Origin: JAAYCI01 sp964370445
Lineage (GTDB): Bacteria; Bacillota; Clostridia; Oscillospirales; Ruminococcaceae
Direction: 5' to 3'
Assembly (NCBI GenBank): GCA_964370445.1
Contig: CAYJJK010000079.1
Coordinates: 1 to 11,571 of the forward strand
Length of the DNA stretch: 11,571 nucleotides
Shown: positions 1-4,769 of the stretch, one piece after another
Numbering within the stretch: the stretch's first letter is position 1
Layout: each line of letters starts with the position of its first letter
Notes under the pieces: generated by a model
What the model was told of the DNA's origin: nothing
The model's input: the letters and a program-made list of their open reading frames with translations, nothing else
Database searches by the model: none
Translations under genes and position numbers: made by a program

Positions 1-18
1 GTTCTGCTATGTGTATTC

Positions 19-36
19 GGTGATATTACTATCACC
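19..36 (-). other. Hairpin overlapping the stop codon of the EAL gene
   Basis: A perfect 7-bp inverted repeat (GGTGATA, 4-base loop, TATCACC) contains the TGA stop codon of the phosphodiesterase gene at 34-32. No T-run follows before the window ends, so it is not a canonical intrinsic terminator. It could protect the 3' end of the mRNA or be part of a terminator that continues outside the window. Confidence 0.45.
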
Positions 37-2398
37 CTTTACAGTATATGTCTTCAAACAAAGTACTTGGTATTTTAACGGAGTTTAAAATCTTCAGGGT
101 TAACTCTAGGGTTTGGTTATTATTTCTTTGTGTAACAGAGGACAAGGCGCCCTCTTGTATTAGATGGGGTTTCGTCAATTCCTGTATTTTTTGGCCAAAC
201 TGTGTTTCAAAATCAGAAATGCACATTGGCTTTGCAAAATAATACCCTTGTGCTGCATCACAACCAATGAATTTCAAAAAGTCAATTTGCTCTTCTTCTT
301 CAACACCCTCAGCCACCACCAGCATATTTAAGCTTTGTGATAACTTTACAATGCCATCTACCACCAGCTCGCCACGAACGGTGTCTTTATTATCAGTAAA
401 AAAGCTTCTGTCCAGTTTCAGTGTGTCCGCTTTAAGGTTTTTCAAAAGCCCCAGTGAAGAATATCCAGATCCGAAATCGTCTATAGATACACTAAACCCA
501 TGCTCATGCAAATCAAAAAACAGCTTTTCTAACACTTCTTCATTTTCGATTATTGTGGATTCTGTCAGTTCAATTTCAATATAATGGTGCGGTATTTCAT
601 ATTCGTCCACAATTTTGGCAACATCTAAAACAAAATTCGGATTTGCTAAATTTAGCCTAGAGCAATTAATGGAAATGGGCAAAAGATTACGGCCCTCTTC
701 CCTCCATTTTCGCATCACCTTGCAGGTGGATTCTACCATGTATTTATCCAGCTCTACAATAAAACCATTTTTTTCAAATTGGGGAATGAACTTGTCGGGA
801 AAAATCATATTCCCGTTGGCCTCAACCCAACGCACCAATGCTTCTGCCCCAATGATTTGTCCATCAGAAACACGCATTTTAGGCTGCAAAAACACCTTGA
901 ACTCCCCATTTTCAAGTGCAGATTTCATTTTGTTTGCAATTTCAACACGCTCTATCATTTGTGTTTTGTAAGTATCATCGTAATCATAAATCACTTGGCC
1001 TTTTTTGCTTTTGGCCATGGTATGGGCAATACCAACCTTGGTGATAATATCGTCTACATCGGTATCACCAAGCTCGATAAAATATCGGCCATATTTAAAG
1101 GATAACTCATAGCCTGAAAGCTCCGGAATTAGTTTTTTAAAATACTCCTCATACATAGCCGTTTCGTTTTCAAGATGATCCATAAAATGGTTGCCTGAAA
1201 AAAAGATAAATTCATCCACACCGGTTCTTGCCACGATGAGGGTTTTTTCTTTCACAGCGGAGGAAATCGTGTTGAAGGCATGCAAAACACGGTTGCCTAC
1301 TTCATAGCCAAACAATTCGTTGATTGCTTTAAAATTTTCTACATCACATTTTATGATAACATAGGGCTTGGTTTGGTTGTTTTTTAGCACCGTAGCCATA
1401 TGTTTTTTGAGCTTTATCAAGTTTGGCAGGCCTGTTAGTGCATCATAGTATGCTGTTTTTTCAATGGTTTTGATGGAGTCTCTTCTGGAGAACCATGAGT
1501 AAATTGTGAAAAGCATCAAAAGAAACACCACTGCCAAACTAGTGTGCACAATGGAAGTGATCAGTGTGTGTAATTCATTGTTTATTTCATCCTCTTCAAG
1601 GCTTACAACCAAGGTCCAAGGAGTTTGCTCGATGGGGCTATACAGGGCGATGTTGGCCACGCCATTCACTTCATAATAAAGGTTGCCGTTTTGTCCATTT
1701 TCCAAATCACTGCGCATGGTTTCAAAGCTTGTATCGCCAAGCAACACCACTTCATTGCTATCAAAATCATCCAATGTGGAAAATTGTGAATCAGTTGAGT
1801 ACAACACTTCCCCATTTGGGGCCAAGATTAAGGAAAAACCATTTTTAGTGATAAGGCTTTTTGCGCTTGCATAAACAGATTCTATCGAAGCTTCACCCAA
1901 CAAAACGGACGTAAGCTCCCCATTCTTTTGCACGGGAACTGCAATATCCAAAACAATTTTTCCAGTGCGGGAAGAAGTGTGCGGTGCACTAACCTCCACT
2001 TCATCTTGCAAAACACCAAGAAACGCGGCATTTTGTGAAAAATTTTCCAAGTTTCCATCTATAGACATCCCGTTTGCATCAAGTTGCACATGATAAACAT
2101 TTTCAAAATCGCCCACCTGAGATTGGCCATTCAAAAATTCTATAGTATCATCATCTGCTACATTGTTAGTGGCAAGTGCGCCGGCCAATAAAGTAAGATC
2201 ATCATGCTCATCATTTATATATTCGTTCAGCTCAGCTTGAATCTGCCCACTTACACCCTCTAGCTCTTGCAAAGCCACATTATAAATTTCCTCATTAAGC
2301 GCGTGGTTGTTTGAAAAAATCACCACTACAAATATAAGAATAGAAACTATAGTAAGCAAAAAAAACACAGTGTTCAGCTTCAATTTATTATGTGTCAT
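32..2398 (-). CDS. Membrane-bound Cache-GGDEF-EAL protein, probable c-di-GMP phosphodiesterase
   Basis: Predicted membrane protein that degrades cyclic di-GMP. From the ATG at 2398 it has 788 residues; an in-frame TTG two codons upstream is less likely because AGGA sits 6 bases before the ATG. Domains in order: membrane helix about 10-29; extracellular double-Cache-like sensor about 32-280; second helix about 284-301; GGDEF domain about 315-475; EAL domain about 490-735. The EAL domain keeps the residues expected for catalysis: E519-A-L, N578, the ELTES motif at 610-614, D640-D641 in DDFGSGYSSL, K661, E698 and Q717. The GGDEF signature reads GVDEF (393-397), no RxxD inhibitory site precedes it, and the usual GD further upstream is GN (368-369), so cyclase activity is doubtful. 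The domain may bind GTP to control the EAL domain. The Cache ligand cannot be told from sequence. It stands alone behind its own promoter. Confidence 0.93.
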   Translation of the reverse strand: MTHNKLKLNTVFFLLTIVSILIFVVVIFSNNHALNEEIYNVALQELEGVSGQIQAELNEYINDEHDDLTLLAGALATNNVADDDTIEFLNGQSQVGDFENVYHVQLDANGMSIDGNLENFSQNAAFLGVLQDEVEVSAPHTSSRTGKIVLDIAVPVQKNGELTSVLLGEASIESVYASAKSLITKNGFSLILAPNGEVLYSTDSQFSTLDDFDSNEVVLLGDTSFETMRSDLENGQNGNLYYEVNGVANIALYSPIEQTPWTLVVSLEEDEINNELHTLITSIVHTSLAVVFLLMLFTIYSWFSRRDSIKTIEKTAYYDALTGLPNLIKLKKHMATVLKNNQTKPYVIIKCDVENFKAINELFGYEVGNRVLHAFNTISSAVKEKTLIVARTGVDEFIFFSGNHFMDHLENETAMYEEYFKKLIPELSGYELSFKYGRYFIELGDTDVDDIITKVGIAHTMAKSKKGQVIYDYDDTYKTQMIERVEIANKMKSALENGEFKVFLQPKMRVSDGQIIGAEALVRWVEANGNMIFPDKFIPQFEKNGFIVELDKYMVESTCKVMRKWREEGRNLLPISINCSRLNLANPNFVLDVAKIVDEYEIPHHYIEIELTESTIIENEEVLEKLFFDLHEHGFSVSIDDFGSGYSSLGLLKNLKADTLKLDRSFFTDNKDTVRGELVVDGIVKLSQSLNMLVVAEGVEEEEQIDFLKFIGCDAAQGYYFAKPMCISDFETQFGQKIQELTKPHLIQEGALSSVTQRNNNQTLELTLKILNSVKIPSTLFEDIYCKG

Positions 2399-2442
2399 AT
2401 GCAATCCTATTCATTATGATGCGCCTTATAAAAAAGCACAAA

Positions 2443-2499
2443 GGATACGTGGTTGTAAATCATAAAGACTGAGGAAAAACCATATCCCATCTAACCACG
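2443..2499 (-). other. Leader segments able to form two crossing stems
   Basis: In the untranslated leader of the EAL gene, AACCACG/CGTGGTT (2493-2499 with 2448-2454) is a perfect 7-bp pairing. TATCC at 2483-2487 can pair with GGATA at 2443-2447, which is contiguous with the second arm of the first stem. The two pairings cross, so they would form a pseudoknot or exclude each other. I do not recognise a known riboswitch; the visible motifs do not match the GEMM class. The arms are short and could be chance. Confidence 0.3.
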
Positions 2500-2535
2500 C
2501 TTAGGCATATACAACTGCAACTATTACTTATATTC

Positions 2536-2564
2536 ATTATGCCTTATATTGGACAAAGTGTAAA
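2536..2564 (-). promoter_or_regulatory. Predicted SigA-type promoter of the EAL gene
   Basis: On the minus strand TTTACA (2564-2559) and CATAAT (2541-2536) are separated by exactly 17 bases. Transcription would start near 2529 and leave a leader of about 130 bases before the ATG at 2398. Each hexamer has one mismatch to consensus. Confidence 0.6.
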
Positions 2565-2753
2565 GAGAAAAGGCCTAGGGAACTTGATAAAAAAGTAAAT
2601 GTATGAAATTTATAAATTCTAAAACACTTTATAACATCTATAATATTTTGTCCGTAATATAACCCGAAAGTCCTATAACGCCCCATCCTATATAATACAA
2701 ACGAAATATCCTAAACAAATACGCGGTGTGCGAGATGACTTTTATATGACCAC
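2565..2753. other. AT-rich intergenic stretch without a recognisable gene
   Basis: Between the EAL gene promoter and the first repeat copy I find no reading frame with a credible ribosome binding site, no RNA gene and no strong hairpin. It contains several AT-rich runs that resemble -10 boxes, but none has a convincing -35 partner. Confidence 0.5.
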
Positions 2754-2782
2754 AAAAAAGACACCGGATTGTATCCGATGTC
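2754..2782 (-). terminator. Intrinsic terminator in repeat copy 1
   Basis: Minus strand: GACATCGGAT, loop ACA, ATCCGGTGTC, then six T. It is a 10-bp stem with one G-U pair. It lies about 220 bases past the methyltransferase stop codon and is its most likely terminator. Confidence 0.85.
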
Positions 2783-2834
2783 AATTGGGTGCAGCGTCAT
2801 GCTGCTGGAGGGAGTGCTGTTATAGGAACAACAA
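2754..2834 (-). repeat. Repeat copy 1: CCA-trailer-terminator module without a tRNA body
   Basis: Read on the minus strand this is a block TTGTTGTTCCTAT..., then CTCCCTCCA, then a short hairpin (GCAGC, loop ATGAC, GCTGC), then ACCCAATT, then an intrinsic terminator. Its last 76 bases align without gaps to copy 2 with 7 mismatches. From CTCCAGCAGC onward it also matches the trailer and terminator of tRNA-Gly. The CCA at 2808-2806 lies where the tRNA has its CCA, and the TTC that starts 20 bases before it lies at the same distance as the T-loop TTC of the tRNA. There is no acceptor, D or anticodon arm and no proper T-stem, so it is not a tRNA. Confidence 0.75.
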
Positions 2835-2857
2835 AATGGAAATAGTTTATACTAAGG

Positions 2858-2908
2858 AAAGGTAAGATAATTAACCTTTAAGAGATTTGATAAACTAAAG
2901 TATCTTAC
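2858..2908. repeat. Interrupted inverted repeat between the methyltransferase gene and repeat copy 1
   Basis: GTAAGATA (2862-2869) and TATCTTAC (2901-2908) are perfect 8-base complements. Inside them CTTTA (2876-2880) pairs with TAAAG (2896-2900), which directly abuts the outer arm. The result is a 13-bp helix with a 6-base bulge on one side and a 15-base loop. A competing smaller hairpin, AAAGGT (2858-2863) with ACCTTT (2874-2879), uses overlapping bases. There is no T-run, so this is not a simple terminator. Confidence 0.5.
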
Positions 2909-3001
2909 GAGCAAACTTCAAAACCATAATTTTCCTAGTGCTTATCATGCCACTTACTTCAATAAAAGTCTAATTACGACAGCGGCAATACAAGACGGCC
3001 A

Positions 3002-4204
3002 TTAGCTCACAATGTTTTTTCTAAACCAAAAACTCCCTCCATGAAGTGGGTGTTCAAGTTTTAATTTTCTTTTTTGAAGATCAGGATATTTGATTTCTAT
3101 CATATTTTGAAAATAAACGATAGAATAATTATTATTGTTTTGCAGAAAAGCCCTAAGTAGATACAATTCCTGCCATGCAATTCCCTTTTGTACCCAAGCT
3201 ATAGGATATTCAAAAGGATAGAATATATCATGAAGATGTATATATACACCGTTCTTTAATCTTGGCAAAATTTCAAAAAACAAATAATTTACATCTGAAT
3301 CCATTTTGGAAACATGTGTGGAATCTATAAACAAAATATCTCCCGCATTAAGTTCTTCAAATAAACTTGTATCAACATCCTGCAAATCTGACACAATGAG
3401 ACTAATGTTATCGCTCTCTTTTTTTATAGAATTAAGAAGGTTCGGATATGGTTCAATAAATGTTATATCTACTGAATTATTTAAATAGAATTCATTTGTA
3501 TCAAGCGTGACTGCTGACGACCATCCAGATCCTACCTCAATTATTTTACTAGGCTTTATCAATCGAATCATGCAATGCAAAACAATTGCATCCCCTAAAG
3601 GAAATGCATTGTTTTTTATACCATATCTATACTTTGAAGGACCGTCTTCCCAGGTTGGCATATCATCGAATAGGTCAGACATTTTATTGAAAATTTCAAG
3701 CTGTTCTTCGATGTTTAAGTTTATTTCTAATATTTCCTGGTTTTCTGTAAAAACATACCTATTACTTTTGTGTATTTTACTTAAATCAGGATATGGTGAA
3801 TAAAAGTGACCTAACGGAGCAATACTTGTGGTTTTCTCGTTTAAATAATTGTTAATAAATCGAAAGATTTCATAGTCATTACTTTCGCTAATAGACATGT
3901 TTCTTATTCCAATATCATCCAACACAGCTTTGATTTGACAACAAGAGCTTGCATTTTGTAAGCATATAAACACAAATACATCATCCTTAATTGCAGCTAA
4001 CTCATAAATTGAAATGCATTTTATTCCTTGGATAAAATCACCATGTAACTTTTCATTATTATCACAAAAGAAAGATATCATCAGATCATTGTCTTCAAAT
4101 ATCTTTTTCGCTTCATTTCCGCGTGTTCCAGCTCCAAATATAACTATTTTCTTGTTTTCAGTTATGTTTCTAATACTATTTGCTAAAGTTAAAGATGACT
4201 TCAT
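3002..4204 (-). CDS. Putative two-domain SAM-dependent methyltransferase
   Basis: A 400-residue cytoplasmic protein. Residues about 15-110 form a Rossmann-like unit with GAGTRG at 24-29 and FFCDNNEK at 45-52, like the nucleotide-binding halves attached to sugar-modifying enzymes. Residues about 195-355 look like a class I methyltransferase: the SAM loop EVGSGWSS (223-230), the acidic end of strand 2 at E251 (FIEPYP), FIDSTHV (292-298) and HLHDIFYPFEYP (323-334), followed by a C-terminal HGGSFWF (388-394). Related proteins usually sit in polysaccharide or glycan clusters, so a sugar substrate is a reasonable guess, but no glycosyltransferase is nearby. The ATG at 4204 follows a weak AAGG with 8-10 bases spacing. 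The gene is visibly more AT-rich than clpE and the ecf operon and is flanked by copies of a direct repeat, which suggests acquisition by transfer. Confidence 0.75.
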   Translation of the reverse strand: MKSSLTLANSIRNITENKKIVIFGAGTRGNEAKKIFEDNDLMISFFCDNNEKLHGDFIQGIKCISIYELAAIKDDVFVFICLQNASSCCQIKAVLDDIGIRNMSISESNDYEIFRFINNYLNEKTTSIAPLGHFYSPYPDLSKIHKSNRYVFTENQEILEINLNIEEQLEIFNKMSDLFDDMPTWEDGPSKYRYGIKNNAFPLGDAIVLHCMIRLIKPSKIIEVGSGWSSAVTLDTNEFYLNNSVDITFIEPYPNLLNSIKKESDNISLIVSDLQDVDTSLFEELNAGDILFIDSTHVSKMDSDVNYLFFEILPRLKNGVYIHLHDIFYPFEYPIAWVQKGIAWQELYLLRAFLQNNNNYSIVYFQNMIEIKYPDLQKRKLKLEHPLHGGSFWFRKNIVS

Positions 4205-4401
4205 ATTTATTCGCCTTTATTATTTATAATTATGATTTGCAAGCAAAATTCCGTTATGAACACTTGAATTTGAACATCAATTATTTATCATGCCTGCTTG
4301 GGCTCAAAGGTTTATTCCTCCGCCTGACATATTTATATTATCATATTTTCTTGATTAAGTAACATTATTTTCAAAATAAAAAGTTTGGAATAATAAAGTG
4401 A
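4205..4401 (-). other. AT-rich upstream region of the methyltransferase gene
   Basis: About 200 bases without a credible gene. A possible weak promoter is TTACTT followed by TAATAT at 16 bases spacing, around 4357-4330 on the minus strand. A strong ribosome-binding-like GGAGG around 4315-4319 is followed only by a possible TTG-initiated frame of eight codons, so no peptide is called. Confidence 0.35.
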
Positions 4402-4433
4402 AATGCCCCAAGAACAAAGTTCCTAAGAGCATT
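4402..4433 (-). other. Imperfect hairpin, possible weak terminator
   Basis: Minus strand: AATGCTCTTAGGAAC, loop TTT, GTTCTTGGGGCATT. The stem includes GAAC/GTTC at the tip and ATGC/GCAT at the base, with G-U pairs and a bulge between. The tail TTCACTTTATTATT is only moderately T-rich. It follows directly after the degenerate repeat block at 4439-4467. Confidence 0.4.
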
Positions 4434-4438
4434 CAGTT

Positions 4439-4467
4439 TGGTGGAAGTGTTCCAATAGAAACCACTT
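4439..4467 (-). repeat. Degenerate repeat block ending in CCA
   Basis: On the minus strand this 29-base block starts AAGTGGTTTCTAT and ends CTTCCACCA. It matches the corresponding part of repeat copy 2 at 22 of 29 positions without gaps and keeps the terminal CCA. The trailer and terminator of the other copies are absent and a different hairpin (4433-4402) follows. AGT/ACT and GTTTC/GGAAC can pair around a TATT loop with one bulged G. Confidence 0.5.
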
Positions 4468-4485
4468 GAAAATACAAATAAACGT

Positions 4486-4514
4486 AAAAAAGACACCGGA
4501 TTGTATCCGATGTC
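4486..4514 (-). terminator. Intrinsic terminator in repeat copy 2
   Basis: Its stem and loop are identical to those of copy 1: GACATCGGAT, loop ACA, ATCCGGTGTC, then six T. Together with the terminator at 4585-4614 it forms a tandem terminator pair behind tRNA-Gly. Confidence 0.85.
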
Positions 4515-4566
4515 AATTGGGTACAGCTTCAAGCTGCTAGTGAGAGTGTTGTTATAGGAACCACTT
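4486..4566 (-). repeat. Repeat copy 2, directly downstream of the tRNA-Gly terminator
   Basis: Minus strand: AAGTGGTTCCTAT..., CTCTCACTA, hairpin GCAGC-TTGAA-GCTGT, TACCCAATT, terminator. 69 of 76 bases match copy 1. Between the copies the 5-bp trailer stem is kept through G-U wobble: GCAGC/GCTGC in copy 1, GCAGC/GCTGT here, GCAGC/GTTGC behind the tRNA. It begins only about 18 bases after the T-run of the tRNA-Gly terminator, so it could be transcribed by readthrough or act as a second, fail-safe terminator. Confidence 0.75.
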
Positions 4567-4584
4567 AATAATATATCAAAATAT

Positions 4585-4614
4585 AAAAAAGACACCGGAA
4601 CTTAATCCGATGTC
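4585..4614 (-). terminator. Intrinsic terminator of tRNA-Gly (repeat copy 3)
   Basis: Minus strand: GACATCGGA, loop TTAAGT, TCCGGTGTC, then six T. It lies 23 bases past the encoded CCA. The stretch from the CCA to this terminator is the portion shared with repeat copies 1 and 2; the trailer hairpin is GCAGC-TTGAA-GTTGC at 4637-4623. Confidence 0.88.
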
Positions 4615-4637
4615 AATTGGGTGCAACTTCAAGCTGC

Positions 4638-4711
4638 TGGAGCGGATGATGGGAATCGAACCCACAAAGCCAGCTTGGAAGGCTGGGGTTTTACCACTAA
4701 ACTACATCCGC
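4638..4711 (-). tRNA. tRNA-Gly, anticodon UCC
   Basis: A full 74-base cloverleaf with encoded CCA. Acceptor stem GCGGATG/CATCCGC with discriminator T; D-arm GTTT/AAAC around AGTGGTA; anticodon stem CCAGC/GCTGG around CTTCCAA, so the anticodon is TCC (4679-4677); four-base variable loop; T-stem GTGGG/CCCAT around TTCGATT. It has its own consensus promoter and terminator and so forms an independent transcription unit between clpE and the repeat region. Confidence 0.98.
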
Positions 4712-4715
4712 ATCT

Positions 4716-4735
4716 ATGCTGCAAACCTGCAGCAT
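4716..4735 (-). other. 5' leader hairpin of the tRNA-Gly transcript
   Basis: ATGCTGC and GCAGCAT form a perfect 7-bp stem around AGGTTT. It ends four bases before the mature tRNA 5' end, and transcription from the promoter at 4769-4741 would start near its first base. Its GCTGC arm can also pair with GCAGC just after the tRNA CCA. Confidence 0.6.
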
Positions 4736-4740
4736 ATAAA

Positions 4741-4769
4741 ATTATATACAATAATGAGAAGAATGTCAA
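4741..4769 (-). promoter_or_regulatory. Perfect consensus promoter of tRNA-Gly
   Basis: TTGACA (4769-4764), 17 bases, TATAAT (4746-4741) on the minus strand, matching the SigA consensus at all twelve positions. The -35 box contains the TGA stop codon of clpE (4768-4766). The expected start near 4734 gives a leader of about 23 bases. Confidence 0.9.

Noticed and set aside
2405..2530. GEMM-type c-di-GMP riboswitch before the EAL gene
   Set aside because: No GNAA tetraloop, receptor or conserved core motif is visible; only short complementary arms were found.
2754..2834. Repeat copy 1 as a tRNA pseudogene
   Set aside because: The CCA and TTC spacing fit, but the bases flanking the loop cannot form a T-stem and no other tRNA arm is present upstream.
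4312..4325. Strong ribosome-binding-like GGCGGAGG upstream of the methyltransferase gene
   Set aside because: It is followed only by a possible TTG frame of eight codons, so a leader peptide cannot be supported.
4371..4595. Minus-strand frame of 74 codons
   Set aside because: It runs through two terminators and the repeat blocks, has no ribosome binding site and no recognisable motif.
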